Positions 8,061 through 17,476 of a DNA stretch of 64,000 nt are shown here, piece by piece. The translations under genes were made by a program, and so were the position numbers. The notes below the pieces were generated by a model, which made no database searches, was not told the origin of the DNA, and saw nothing but the letters and a program-made list of their open reading frames with translations. Where the stretch lies: the NCBI RefSeq assembly GCF_006438965.1, contig NZ_RCZM01000006.1, forward strand, positions 205,912 through 269,911, read 5' to 3'. The DNA comes from Pedococcus bigeumensis (lineage in GTDB: Bacteria > Actinomycetota > Actinomycetes > Actinomycetales > Dermatophilaceae). Numbering within the stretch: the first letter of the stretch is position 1; each line of letters starts with the position of its first letter.

Positions 8061-9254
8061 ATGCCAGCAACCCGGCTCATGCCCTCTGAGGAGGGTTACG
8101 ACCTCATCGACCTGACGCGCGAGATCTGCGACAAGGAGCTCCGCCCCAAGGTCGACGAGGCCGAGCGGGCCGCCGCGACGGCCCCGGCCCTGCCCCGAGA
8201 CGCCTTCCGCACCCTCGGTCGCGCCGGTCTGCTGTCGCTGCCCTACCCCGAGGAGTTCGGCGGTGGCGGCCAGCCCTACGAGGTCTACCTCCAGGTGGTC
8301 GAGGAGATCGCCTCCGCCTGGATGAGCGTCGCCATCGGCGTCTCGGTCCACTCCCTCACGTGCTACCCCGTGGCGAACTTCGGGACCGATGCGCAGAAGG
8401 CCGCCCTCCTTCCCGCGATGCTGAGCGGCGACCAGCTCGGCGCCTACTGCCTCTCCGAGCGCAACTCCGGTTCGGACGTCGCCTCGATGAGCGCCCGGGC
8501 GACGCCGGACGACCGGGGTCCCCGCGCTCAGCGCGGGGCAGCCGACCCCACGGCATACACGCTCAAGGGGACGAAGGCGTGGATCTCGCATGCAGGGCAT
8601 GCGGACTTCTACACGAGCTTCGTCCGCACCTCCGACGACGGCGCCCGCGGGCTGTCCTGCTTCGTCGTGCCTGGTGATGCCGAAGGCATCGCCTTCGGCG
8701 CGCCGGAGAAGAAGATGGGGCTGCACTGCGACACCGTGAGCGAGGTGCACTTCGAGGGGGTCGAGGTGTCGGCCGACCGGCTGATCGGAGGGCCCGGGCA
8801 GGGCATGACGCTCGCCCTCTCGGCTCTCGACACCGGGCGCCTCGGAATCGCCGCAGCCGCAACGGGTTTGGCGCAGACAGCCCTCGACCAGGCTGTCGCC
8901 TACGCCAAGGAGCGCGAGCAGTTCGGGCGCCCGATCGGCGACAACCAGGGCTTGGCGTTCCTGCTCGCCGACATGGAGGCCGGCGTGACGTCGGCCCGCG
9001 CGGCCTACCTCCACGCCGCCCGCCTGCACGACGCCGGCCGCCCGTTCACCAAGGAGGCGGCCGTCGCCAAGCTGGTCTGCACCGACAACGCGATGCGCGT
9101 CACGACCGACGCGGTCCAGGTGCTCGGCGGCGCCGGCTACACCCAGGACTTCCCCCTCGAGCGCTACATGCGCGAGGCCAAGGTGACCCAGATCTTCGAG
9201 GGCACCAACCAGATCCAGCGGCTCGTCATCAGCCGCCAGCTCCTGAAAGGCTGA
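8061..9254 (+). CDS. Acyl-CoA dehydrogenase
   Basis: The 397-residue protein covers the full family: an N-terminal helical domain, the FAD and substrate region 'AYCLSERNSGSDVASM', and the C-terminal 'FEGTNQIQRLVISRQLL', which carries the catalytic Glu of medium/short-chain type enzymes. It oxidises an acyl-CoA to the trans-2-enoyl-CoA, passing electrons to ETF. The next gene, 6 bp downstream, encodes a hydroxyacyl-CoA dehydrogenase-like SDR, so the pair covers two steps of a beta-oxidation or branched-chain path. The chain-length preference cannot be read from sequence by eye. Confidence 0.92.
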   Translation: MPATRLMPSEEGYDLIDLTREICDKELRPKVDEAERAAATAPALPRDAFRTLGRAGLLSLPYPEEFGGGGQPYEVYLQVVEEIASAWMSVAIGVSVHSLTCYPVANFGTDAQKAALLPAMLSGDQLGAYCLSERNSGSDVASMSARATPDDRGPRAQRGAADPTAYTLKGTKAWISHAGHADFYTSFVRTSDDGARGLSCFVVPGDAEGIAFGAPEKKMGLHCDTVSEVHFEGVEVSADRLIGGPGQGMTLALSALDTGRLGIAAAATGLAQTALDQAVAYAKEREQFGRPIGDNQGLAFLLADMEAGVTSARAAYLHAARLHDAGRPFTKEAAVAKLVCTDNAMRVTTDAVQVLGGAGYTQDFPLERYMREAKVTQIFEGTNQIQRLVISRQLLKG

Positions 9255-9260
9255 AACCCC

Positions 9261-10025
9261 TTGAAGATCACCGATTCCACCGTCGCCCTCGTCACCGGCG
9301 GGGCCTCCGGGCTCGGCGGCGCCACGGTGCGCCGCCTGCACGCCGATGGTGCCGCCGTCGTCATCCTCGACCTCCCCTCCTCCCCCGGCGAGGCGCTGGC
9401 CGAGGAGCTCGGTGACCGGGCGCGGTTCGTCGCCACCGACGTGCGCGACGAGGCGCAGGTCCAGGCCGCGATCGACGTGGCAGGCGAGCTCGGCACGCTG
9501 CGGATCGTCGTCAACTGCGCGGGTGTCGGCACTCCCGGCCGCGTGGTCGGCAAGCGCGGACCGCTGCCGCTCGAGCAGTTCGCCAACGTCATCAACATCA
9601 ACCTGATCGGCACCTTCAACGTGCTCCGGCTCGCCGCGGCGGCGATGCTCGAGAACGAACCCGTCGACGCCGACCGCGGTGTCATCGTCATGACTGCGTC
9701 GATCGCCGCCTACGACGGACAGATCGGACAGGCCGCGTATGCCGCGAGCAAGGGTGGCGTCGTCGGCCTCACCCTGAGCGCCGCTCGCGACCTGGCAGAC
9801 AAGGGAATTCGCGTCATGACCGTCGCACCGGGGACGTTCATGACGCCGATGCTCGCTGGCCTACCGCCTGAGGCGACGGCTGTCCTGGAGGCCCAGGTCC
9901 CGCATCCCTCACGACTCGGCAACCCCGACGAGTACGCCAACCTCGTGCGCCACATAGTCGACAACGGCATGCTCAACGGCGAGGTCATCCGGCTCGACGG
10001 CGCCCTGCGGATGCCCCCGCGCTGA
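9261..10025 (+). CDS. Short-chain dehydrogenase, 3-hydroxyacyl-CoA dehydrogenase type 2-like
   Basis: The start is a TTG six bases after the upstream stop, giving '[20 protein letters not shown]', the normal N-terminus for this group. The NAD site is 'TGGASGLG'; the catalytic Ser and Tyr-x3-Lys lie in '[11 protein letters not shown]' and 'AAYAASKGG'. The overall pattern, with 'PGTFMTPML' after the active site, resembles the HSD17B10/type II 3-hydroxyacyl-CoA dehydrogenases. It probably oxidises the hydroxyacyl-CoA derived from the product of the adjacent acyl-CoA dehydrogenase. Confidence 0.88.
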   Translation: MKITDSTVALVTGGASGLGGATVRRLHADGAAVVILDLPSSPGEALAEELGDRARFVATDVRDEAQVQAAIDVAGELGTLRIVVNCAGVGTPGRVVGKRGPLPLEQFANVININLIGTFNVLRLAAAAMLENEPVDADRGVIVMTASIAAYDGQIGQAAYAASKGGVVGLTLSAARDLADKGIRVMTVAPGTFMTPMLAGLPPEATAVLEAQVPHPSRLGNPDEYANLVRHIVDNGMLNGEVIRLDGALRMPPR

Positions 10026-10142
10026 GCGGCTCACCGGGCGAGACCCCGGCAATAGCCACCATGGGTGGCAGCGCCCGTGCCACACTCGCACCGCCGCGCG
10101 CGGGGCTCATCGTTCCCGTGCAGGGGTGGATGGGGGTGCCGG

Positions 10143-10625
10143 GTGGGCGACGAGCGGTGCTTCCAGACCACGGCTCCGGAGGCGTGGTTCGGCTGGGGTC
10201 TGTCGGCCGCTGGGGTGGCCGTGATGGCCACCGTGCTCGCCGTGGTGCTCGTGGTGCGTCCCGACCCTGTTTCCGGCCTCCAGGCCCGCACCTGGTCAGG
10301 CCGACTGCTCATCCTGATCAGCATCGCCCCCCTCGTCATCAGCCTCGTGGGTCTCGCGGGACGGCCGCGTGACGAGGCCTACGCGATGGTCAGACAGACG
10401 TTCGTCGTCCTGCTGGTGATTGCACCGATCCTCGGCGTGGCCTTCTGGCGAGCACGGGCGGTCCGTCAGGGGCGGCCGCTGACCCAGGTCCAGCAGGTCG
10501 TCCTGGCTCGCGCTCGGGTCGTGACGATCGTCATCGCGGCGAGCGCGGCCGTGGTCGCCATCGCCATCTTCGCGGCATACGAGGGCTCGGCGGTCGAGGT
10601 CGACTGCTCGACCCTCCAGACCTAA
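10143..10625 (+). CDS. Hypothetical membrane protein with three or four helices
   Basis: The frame is open from 10065 but the first 26 codons look non-coding; the GTG at 10143 leads directly into the first hydrophobic helix and gives 160 residues. Hydrophobic segments lie at about residues 14-35, 52-70, 86-105 and 130-150, separated by short basic loops. The tail 'VEVDCSTLQT' is outside or in the cytoplasm depending on helix number. No family is recognised. It converges on the LAL regulator with 13 bp between stops. Confidence 0.6.
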   Translation: MGDERCFQTTAPEAWFGWGLSAAGVAVMATVLAVVLVVRPDPVSGLQARTWSGRLLILISIAPLVISLVGLAGRPRDEAYAMVRQTFVVLLVIAPILGVAFWRARAVRQGRPLTQVQQVVLARARVVTIVIAASAAVVAIAIFAAYEGSAVEVDCSTLQT

Positions 10626-10638
10626 CCGAAGGGCCCGC

Positions 10639-13365
10639 TTAACCCTCGGCGAGCACCCTCGCGAGGTCCTCGCGTGAGTGGATCCCGAGCTTGATGTAGA
10701 CGTGGCGCAGGTGGTACTCCACGGTCTTCGGGCTGAGGAACAACGCCACCGCGGCCTCCCGGCTGGTGCGGCCCTGGGCCAGCAAGGTGGCGATCTGGCG
10801 CTCCTGGGGCGTCAACGCCGCGATCACCCCCACCCCGCGACGCTGCGCCGTCTCGCCCGTCGCCTCCAGCTCGACTGCTGCGCGGTCGGCCCACGGGGCG
10901 GCGCCAAGGTGCTCGAACGTGACGAGGGCCTCCCGCAGCGGGATGCGGGCGTCGACCCGCCGGCGGGACCGACGCAGGACCGACCCGTAGGCCAGCCTGG
11001 TCCGGGCCGACTCGAAGGGGTCGGGGGTCAGCGCGTGCAGGCGCATCGCCTCGAGGAAGTCGGCCTCCCCGTTCGCGAGCCCGTGGGCCACGCCCAGCGC
11101 CCGGTGGGCACGGGCCAGCGCCCAGGGCTGCCCCTTCGCCCGTGCGGCGGCGAGGAAGTCGTCGGCGATCGTCATGGCCTCTCCCGGCTCGCCGAGCTGC
11201 CGGAAGCACTCGACCAGCTCAGGTCCCGGCGAGAGGTCCGGGTCGGTCACCCCCAGCTGCGCGAGCTGGTCGGCCAGCGCCTGGTACGCCTCCTTGGCCG
11301 CCTCGGGGCGTCCGGTGGCGGCCTCGAGGTCGGCCGCCGCGAACGCCGCCCACACCATCGCCAGCTGGGCCGAGTGCAGCGTGCCGAGCCGCACCGCCTC
11401 CGCGCCGTGGAGCACGGATTCGTCTGCGCGACCCTGGCGGGCGAGCAGCCACGCCAAGCCCGCGTTGGCCAGCGCCAGGTCGGTGTCGTGCCCCGTCTCC
11501 TGGGCGAGCCGGATCGCCTCGACGTAGCCGGCTTCGGCATCCGCCCACCCGTCAGACCCTGCGTGGTCACGGGCGATCAGGGTCAGCAAGAAGGGCAGCA
11601 TGCCTACCGCCGCGACGGTCCGGATGGTCCGCACTGCGTCGCCCATGGCGGCCCTGGCCTCCCCGGCCTCGCGCAGGAACATCGGACCCAGCAACGCCCA
11701 CCGGAACCGCCACTGGTCGCTCTCGGCACCGGCGTCTGGAGGTTCGGCCATCGCTGACCTGATGAGGTCGGCGCCGCGGTCGGCTCGCCCACCGAGGACA
11801 AGGGCGAACCCTGCCGCCATTCGCCCGACGCGGCGTGCCGTCAGTGACGCCAGCGGCCCGGTCAGGCTGGTCAACTGCTCGGCCGCGCGCAGAGCCGAGG
11901 CCAAGTCGCACAGGTAGAAGCATGCCTCCACGGCATCGGCGAGCAGCACGGCTGCCGCATCGGGGTCGTGGGGTGCCGCATCCGCAGCCGCGGCGAACAG
12001 CAGGTCCCTGGCCTTTTCCAGTGAGCCGCAGCGAACCTCGATGGATCCCAGCCGGCCCAGCGCGAGTGCGCGGTCCAACGGCGTCGCTGCCAGGGCCAGC
12101 GACTGTCGCAGCAGCCCGGTGGCGTGGTCGGTGGCGCCGGCCAGCCACGCCTGCTCACCGGCCCTCAGGAGGCGTGCGCCGCGCAGCCCCGCATCGGCCG
12201 TGTGCGCGGCGGACCTGACCAGCTGCGCCGAGGCCACGGCGTTGGCCCCCCTGCGGCCGGCGTCCTCTGCGGCGGCGTCGAGCAGCGCTGCTGCGGCGTC
12301 GTCGGGCCCGACGGCAGCCTCGGCCAGGTGCCACGCGCGGCGGTCCACCTCGCCGGGCTCCACCGCTGCTGCCAGCAGGCGGTGCGCCTCCCGTCGCGCA
12401 CCCGCGCCGGCCTCCCCGTAGACGGCGGCACGGACCAGCGGGTGGCGGAACTCGACGGCGCTGTCGGTCAGCCGCACCAGGCCCGCCGCCTCGGCCTCCT
12501 CAAGGGCGGCCAGACCGACCCCGGCCGCCTGGCAGGCGCGAGCCAGGGCTGCGAGGTCGTGGTTGTCGGTGGCCGCGAGGAGCAGGGCCGAGCCCGCCTC
12601 CGGCGACAGCGCGAGCGCCTTGCGGGAGTATGCCGCGAGCAAGGTTCCGGTGAGCGCGACCGGGGTGTCGGGTGGGGCCGCTGCGAGCCGTTCGGCCTCA
12701 CCGGCCAGGTCGAGGATCGCCAGGGGGTTGCCCCCGGTGGCCTCGTGGAAGCGGGCGAGCCGGGCCTGCGTCCAGCGCTCCGGCCCTGCGCTCTCGAGCA
12801 GGGTGCGGGCGCCTTCCACCGTCAGCGGGCCCAGGTGCAGGGTGGGCAGGCTTGCGAAGGCCGACTCGTGGTCGGGACGCAGCGCGACGACGACCGCGAT
12901 CCGGTCACTGACCATCCGCCTGGCCGCGAAGGCGAGCGCCTGCGCGGAGGACTCGTCGAACAGGTGCCCGTCGTCGATCACGACGGCAAGTGGGGCCTCG
13001 TCGGCCGCTCGGGTCAGCAGGCCCAGCACCGCCGCGCCTACGGCGAACCGCGCGGGCGTGGGGCCGCTGCGCACCGCGAGCGCGACGGCGAGCGCCTCCG
13101 CCTGTGGGCCGGGGAGCTCGTCCAGCAGGGGCAGCAGCGGGGCGCAGACCTGGTGCAGCCCGCCGAAGGTGACCTCGCGCTCGGCCTCGACCCCACGAGC
13201 TGAAAGGACCCGCATCGCGGTGGCCCGGGCACGAGTATGGGCGAGCAGCCCCGTCTTGCCGATGCCGGGGTCACCCGAGATGACCAGCACACCGCTGTCC
13301 CCGACCCGGGCACCGGCAAGCAGCTGCTCGATGACCCGCTGCTCAACCTCGCGCCCCACGAGCAC
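10639..13365 (-). CDS. LAL-type LuxR family regulator with AAA ATPase
   Basis: This 908-residue protein has a Walker A 'GDPGIGKT' at residues 31-38, a Walker B-like 'LAVVIDDGHLF' near 125-135, a long TPR-like middle (about 330-830) and a C-terminal LuxR helix-turn-helix ('LTPQERQIATLLAQGRTSRE' and 'LSPKTVEYHLRHVYIKLGI'). LAL proteins are ATP-dependent activators of catabolic or secondary metabolic genes. It is divergent from the methyltransferase gene at 13519, whose promoter region it may control. The start is a GTG; an imperfect dyad (GGGGGGTC ... GACCACCCC, about 13400-13425) lies between the two genes. Confidence 0.9.
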   Translation of the reverse strand: MLVGREVEQRVIEQLLAGARVGDSGVLVISGDPGIGKTGLLAHTRARATAMRVLSARGVEAEREVTFGGLHQVCAPLLPLLDELPGPQAEALAVALAVRSGPTPARFAVGAAVLGLLTRAADEAPLAVVIDDGHLFDESSAQALAFAARRMVSDRIAVVVALRPDHESAFASLPTLHLGPLTVEGARTLLESAGPERWTQARLARFHEATGGNPLAILDLAGEAERLAAAPPDTPVALTGTLLAAYSRKALALSPEAGSALLLAATDNHDLAALARACQAAGVGLAALEEAEAAGLVRLTDSAVEFRHPLVRAAVYGEAGAGARREAHRLLAAAVEPGEVDRRAWHLAEAAVGPDDAAAALLDAAAEDAGRRGANAVASAQLVRSAAHTADAGLRGARLLRAGEQAWLAGATDHATGLLRQSLALAATPLDRALALGRLGSIEVRCGSLEKARDLLFAAAADAAPHDPDAAAVLLADAVEACFYLCDLASALRAAEQLTSLTGPLASLTARRVGRMAAGFALVLGGRADRGADLIRSAMAEPPDAGAESDQWRFRWALLGPMFLREAGEARAAMGDAVRTIRTVAAVGMLPFLLTLIARDHAGSDGWADAEAGYVEAIRLAQETGHDTDLALANAGLAWLLARQGRADESVLHGAEAVRLGTLHSAQLAMVWAAFAAADLEAATGRPEAAKEAYQALADQLAQLGVTDPDLSPGPELVECFRQLGEPGEAMTIADDFLAAARAKGQPWALARAHRALGVAHGLANGEADFLEAMRLHALTPDPFESARTRLAYGSVLRRSRRRVDARIPLREALVTFEHLGAAPWADRAAVELEATGETAQRRGVGVIAALTPQERQIATLLAQGRTSREAAVALFLSPKTVEYHLRHVYIKLGIHSREDLARVLAEG

Positions 13366-13518
13366 CTCGTCAGTGTGACCAGATCACTGCGAGATGACTA
13401 GGGGGGTCACCGGATTCGACCACCCCGCCCCCGGACCTAGCGTCTCGCAGGACAGCACCACCGCGGCGCGGGCAGGACGCGCCCGGATGGACCCGCACGA
13501 CGCAAAGGACACCACCAA

Positions 13519-14598
13519 ATGACCACCATCCACGAGGCTCCCGCCCTCGACGTCGACAAGCTGATGGCTTTCGTCTTCAAGGCTGTCGACGAGGTCGGCG
13601 CCACCCTCAACACCGCGCTGGTGGTGATGGGCGACAAGCTCGGTTACTACCAGGCGATGGCCGACTCCGGCCCGACCACCGCGTCGCGGCTCGCCCAGGA
13701 CACCAGCACCGACGAGCACTACGCACGGGAGTGGCTCAACGCCCAGGCCGCCGGGGGCTACGTCGAGTACGACGCGACCACGGGGCACTACACGCTGCCG
13801 CCCGAGCAGGCGGCGGCGCTCACTGACCCCAGCAGCCCGGCATACCTGCCCGGGTTCTTCCAGATCGCGCTGGGCACCACCCACGACACGGACAGCGTCC
13901 TGCAGGCCGCTCGCAACCAGGCGGGCGTGGGCTGGCACGAGCACACCGGGGACGTCCACGACGGCTGCGAGCGGTTCTTCCGCACGATGTACAACGCGCA
14001 CCTGGTCGGCGAGTGGCTCCCGGCCCTCGACGGCGTGGTCGCCAAGCTCGAGCGCGGCGCCCGGGTGGCCGACATCGGCTGCGGCTACGGCGCCTCGACG
14101 ATCATCATGGCGCAGGCCTTCCCGAACTCGACGTTCGTCGGCTCCGACTACCACGAGGCCTCGATCGCGGCGGCCCGGCAGCGTGCGCAGGATGCGGGCG
14201 TCGCTGACCGGGTGACGTTCGAGGTTGCCTCGGCGACCGCCTTCACCGGCACGGAGTTCGACCTCGTCACGACCTTCGACGCCCTCCACGACATGGGTGA
14301 CCCCGTCGGCGCGGCCAAGCACGTGCACCAGGCGATCGCGCCCGACGGCACCTGGATGGTGGTCGAGCCGATGGCCGGCGACACGGTCAGTGACAACCTC
14401 AACCCGGTGGGCCGGGCCTACTACGGCTTCTCCACGCTGCTGTGCACGCCGTCGTCGCTGGCCCAGGACGTCGGGCTGGCGCTGGGCACCCAGGCCGGAC
14501 CGGCCAGGATCCGCGACGTGGTGACGACGAGCGGGTTCTCGAGGTTCGCCTCGGTGGCCCAGACGCCCTTCAACCGGGTCCTCGAAGTCCGACCCTGA
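13519..14598 (+). CDS. Class I SAM-dependent methyltransferase with N-terminal winged helix
   Basis: The 359-residue protein has a winged-helix-like N-terminus (about 25-100, 'LGYYQAMADSGPTTASRLAQ') of the kind seen in O-methyltransferase-like proteins such as mycobacterial Rv2258c, then the SAM-binding motif I 'VADIGCGYG' (residues 183-191), an acidic 'SDYH' after strand 2, and 'LVTTFDALHDM' as motif IV. The substrate is unknown. An AAAGGA ribosome site precedes the ATG. It is divergent from the LAL regulator and 28 bp upstream of the hydrolase-glycosyltransferase fusion, so the two enzymes may modify the same molecule. Confidence 0.85.
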   Translation: MTTIHEAPALDVDKLMAFVFKAVDEVGATLNTALVVMGDKLGYYQAMADSGPTTASRLAQDTSTDEHYAREWLNAQAAGGYVEYDATTGHYTLPPEQAAALTDPSSPAYLPGFFQIALGTTHDTDSVLQAARNQAGVGWHEHTGDVHDGCERFFRTMYNAHLVGEWLPALDGVVAKLERGARVADIGCGYGASTIIMAQAFPNSTFVGSDYHEASIAAARQRAQDAGVADRVTFEVASATAFTGTEFDLVTTFDALHDMGDPVGAAKHVHQAIAPDGTWMVVEPMAGDTVSDNLNPVGRAYYGFSTLLCTPSSLAQDVGLALGTQAGPARIRDVVTTSGFSRFASVAQTPFNRVLEVRP

Positions 14599-14626
14599 CC
14601 CGGTCGCAGGGGAGCAGACTGAACCG

Positions 14627-16780
14627 ATGGGACCACACCCGCAGGCACCGGCGACCGAGCCGGACAGCACGGGCACCGTCACCCGCGACGGCGTCACGCT
14701 CGACTACGCGGTCTATGGCGGGGGAAGCACCACCGTCTTGCTCATGCCGACCTGGACGGTGGTGCACTCCCGCTTCTGGAAGGCCCAGATCGGTTACCTG
14801 GCAAGGCATTTCCGCGTGGTCACCTTCGACGGGCGGGGGAACGGCCGGTCCGACCGGCCGGTGGGCGCGGCGGCCTACACCGACGAGGTGTATGCCGCCG
14901 ACGCCCTGGCCGTCCTCGACGCCACCGACACCGCGCGGGCCGTCGTGGTGGGGGTGTCGTGGGGGCTCACATGGGGCCTGCACCTGGCTGCCGGGCACCC
15001 CGACCGCGTGGCGGGGCTCGTCGGCCTCGGCGGGTCGACCAACGTGGACATCCCGCGGACAGGGCGCGACGTCGTCGAATGGGACGGTCCCTCAACGAGC
15101 ACCGAGGGATGGGCGAAGCACAACCGCCAGTACTGGTTGGAGGGCGGCTACGGCGACTTCCTGGAGTTCTTCTTCGGCCAGATGTTCAGCGAACCCCATT
15201 CCACCAAGCAGATCCAGGACGCCGTCGGCTGGGCGCTCGAGACCACGCCGCAGGCCGTTGCCGACGCGAGCTCGGGCATGCACGGCTTCGACGGCATCGA
15301 GGTGACACCGATCGAGGAGGTCTGTGCTCGCGTCAGCTGCCCTGTCCTCCTGGTCCACGGCACCCAGGACGCGATCTCACCCGCCGCGGTCAGCCAGCGC
15401 ATCGCGGAGCTGACCGGTGGGTCGGTCGTGCTGCTCGAGGGCGCTGGCCACGGGCCGTCGGCCCGCCACCCCGTGGTCGTGAACCACCTCATCCGCGACT
15501 TCGCCGAACGGTGCGACGGCTCTCCAGCGGCGACCGTGGCCGCGGTCCGCCCCACCTGGACGCGGTCCGGGCGGCGCAGGCGGCGCGCGCTCTACCTGTC
15601 CTCCCCCATCGGGCTGGGTCACGCCCGCCGCGACCTCGCCATCGCCGACGAGCTGCGCAAGCGCCACCCCGACCTCGAGATCTCCTGGCTGGCCCAGCAT
15701 CCTGTGACCACGGTGCTCGAGCGGGCCGGCGAGCGCGTCCACCCCGCGTCGGCCTGGCTGGCCAACGAGTCGTCCCACATCGAGCACGACGCGGGCGAGC
15801 ACGACCTGCACGCCTTCCAGGCGATCCGGCGGATGGACGAGGTCCTGGTCCAGAACTTCATGGTCTTCGACGACGTCGTCCGCGGCGAGCAGTACGACCT
15901 CGTCATCGGTGACGAAGCCTGGGACCTGGACTACTTCCTGCACGAGAACCCCGAGCTCAAGCGGTTCCCCTTCGTGTGGATGACCGACTTCGTGGGCTGG
16001 CTGCCGATGCCCGAGGGCGGTGCCGCCGAAGCCGCGCTCACCGCCGACTACAACGCGGAGATGCTGGAGCACCGGGCGCGGCACCGGTGGGTGCGCGACC
16101 GCTCGATCTTCGTCGGGTCACCCGGCGACGTGGTGCCCGACTCCTTCGGGCCGGGCCTGCCGGGAATCCGCGAGTGGACCGAGGCGAACTTCGACTTCGC
16201 CGGCTACGTCACCGGTTTCGACCAGACGGAGGTCGCCGACCGCGACCGGCTCCGCACCGATCTCGGGTATGCCGCGGACGCGCCGGTCTGCGTGGTCACC
16301 GTGGGTGGTTCCGGGGTGGGTGCGCCCCTGCTCAGGCGCGTTCTCGACGCCGTGCCGCTGGCGCGGCGGCAGGTCCCGGAACTGCGGTTCCTCGTCGTGA
16401 CCGGGCCGCGCATCGACCGAGAGGTCCTGCCCCGACGACGGGGCGTGACGGTGCGCGGCATGGTGCCCGACCTCTACCAGCACCTCGCAGCAGCAGATCT
16501 CGCGGTCGTCCAGGGCGGCCTCACCACGTGCATGGAGCTGACCGCGAGCCGTACCCCGTTCCTCTACGTCCCGCTGCGCAACCACTTCGAGCAGAACTTC
16601 CACGTGCGGCACCGGCTGGAGCGGTACCGCGCTGGGTCGCACCTGCCCTACGAGGAGGCAGCTGACCCGGACGGCCTGGCCGCTGCGATCGTCGCGAACC
16701 TCGGCAAGGCCGTGGACTACCGACCCGTGGAGGACGACGGCGCCGCAAGGGCCGCAGGCCTGATCGCGGAGCTCATCTGA
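14627..16780 (+). CDS. Alpha/beta hydrolase fused to a GT1/GT28-like glycosyltransferase
   Basis: Residues 15-290 are an alpha/beta hydrolase: nucleophile elbow 'GVSWG' (Ser111), Asp248 in 'HGTQDAIS', His275 in 'GAGHGPS', and an FDGRGNGRS motif near 68-75. After an Arg-rich linker (314-320), residues 320-717 form a GT-B glycosyltransferase: 'SSPIGLGHARRDLAIADEL' as the N-terminal acceptor motif, 'VTVGGSGVGAPLLRR' in the second half and 'VVQGGLTTCMELTASRTPF' as the donor-binding segment like MurG and macrolide glycosyltransferases. No stop or weak frame is seen between them. The reaction is unknown; one idea is deacylation coupled to glycosylation of the same compound. Confidence 0.85.
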   Translation: MGPHPQAPATEPDSTGTVTRDGVTLDYAVYGGGSTTVLLMPTWTVVHSRFWKAQIGYLARHFRVVTFDGRGNGRSDRPVGAAAYTDEVYAADALAVLDATDTARAVVVGVSWGLTWGLHLAAGHPDRVAGLVGLGGSTNVDIPRTGRDVVEWDGPSTSTEGWAKHNRQYWLEGGYGDFLEFFFGQMFSEPHSTKQIQDAVGWALETTPQAVADASSGMHGFDGIEVTPIEEVCARVSCPVLLVHGTQDAISPAAVSQRIAELTGGSVVLLEGAGHGPSARHPVVVNHLIRDFAERCDGSPAATVAAVRPTWTRSGRRRRRALYLSSPIGLGHARRDLAIADELRKRHPDLEISWLAQHPVTTVLERAGERVHPASAWLANESSHIEHDAGEHDLHAFQAIRRMDEVLVQNFMVFDDVVRGEQYDLVIGDEAWDLDYFLHENPELKRFPFVWMTDFVGWLPMPEGGAAEAALTADYNAEMLEHRARHRWVRDRSIFVGSPGDVVPDSFGPGLPGIREWTEANFDFAGYVTGFDQTEVADRDRLRTDLGYAADAPVCVVTVGGSGVGAPLLRRVLDAVPLARRQVPELRFLVVTGPRIDREVLPRRRGVTVRGMVPDLYQHLAAADLAVVQGGLTTCMELTASRTPFLYVPLRNHFEQNFHVRHRLERYRAGSHLPYEEAADPDGLAAAIVANLGKAVDYRPVEDDGAARAAGLIAELI

Positions 16781-17216
16781 GCTCGTACTCCAGCCGCACA
16801 GGGAACGGGACGAAGGTCTCGGGCTCCTCCTTGCCGGTGGGCCGCCAGCCCAGCCGTTCGTAGAACCGGCGCGCCCGATGGTTCTCCGCGAGGCACCACA
16901 GCCGGGTCGAGGGAACCTCGGCCATCAGCGTCCTGGCCAGTCCCGACGCCCACTGGTTGGTCCTGACGGCAAGGTGCAGCAGGGTGTCCTCGTCGAACGC
17001 GGCGAACGCCGTCAGCCCCTCGTCGTCCTCGCTGACCAGCGTCGTGACGTCGGGGTCGGCGAGCACCTCGCGCCACCGGTCGAGGACGAGCTGGTCCGGG
17101 TACGGGTGCTGCTCCGGAGGAAAGACGTGGGCCAGGGCGACGAGGTTCGCGGCCTTCTCGAGGTCCCTCAACCCCACCGCGTCGCTGCCCGTCGCCCGCC
17201 TGAACATGGCTGCCAT
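16773..17216 (-). CDS. GNAT family N-acetyltransferase
   Basis: Starting from the ATG at 17216 the protein has 147 residues. It begins 'MAAMFRRATGSDAVGLRDLE', a normal GNAT strand-helix start, and ends with 'RLWCLAENHRARRFYERLGW', the family's motif B with the conserved Arg-x-Phe-Tyr. The acetyl-CoA pyrophosphate loop is weak ('NQWASGLARTLM'). Alternative starts are the ATG at 17207 and a TTG at 17285 that follows a perfect AAGGAGGT. The stop overlaps that of the convergent fusion gene by 8 bp. The substrate is unknown. Confidence 0.8.
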   Translation of the reverse strand: MAAMFRRATGSDAVGLRDLEKAANLVALAHVFPPEQHPYPDQLVLDRWREVLADPDVTTLVSEDDEGLTAFAAFDEDTLLHLAVRTNQWASGLARTLMAEVPSTRLWCLAENHRARRFYERLGWRPTGKEEPETFVPFPVRLEYELR

Positions 17217-17295
17217 GCTGCCACCGGTCGTAGCCGGAGATGGGAACCGGCCGACCTCTTGCGCGAGGCGGCCGGAATGGGTCAAGATCAGCGGA

Positions 17296-17370
17296 CCTCC
17301 TTCGGGAGGCCAGTCTCCTTCGGGAGACACGAGACCCGGCCAACTCATACTTGGCCGGGTCTCACCTTTT
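17296..17370 (+). terminator. Two cUUCGg hairpins followed by a strong intrinsic terminator
   Basis: On the plus strand there are two small hairpins with C(TTCG)G loops: CCTCC/GGAGG at 17296-17309 and GTCTCC/GGAGAC at 17313-17328. Then follows a perfect 13-bp stem, GAGACCCGGCCAA (17331-17343) and TTGGCCGGGTCTC (17351-17363), with a 7-nt loop and a downstream TTTT (17367-17370). It would stop plus-strand transcription that passes from the fusion gene through the antisense of the GNAT gene, and the large stem may also end the gabT transcript on the minus strand. Confidence 0.75.
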
Positions 17371-17476
17371 GTAACAGGGGAACCCGGCCCGGCCGGTAAC
17401 CGACACGCGTCAGCCAGGTAAACACTGAAACGACGTCTCGGGTGGGCCGCCCGCAGGTGGCGCGGCTAAGGCCCCG

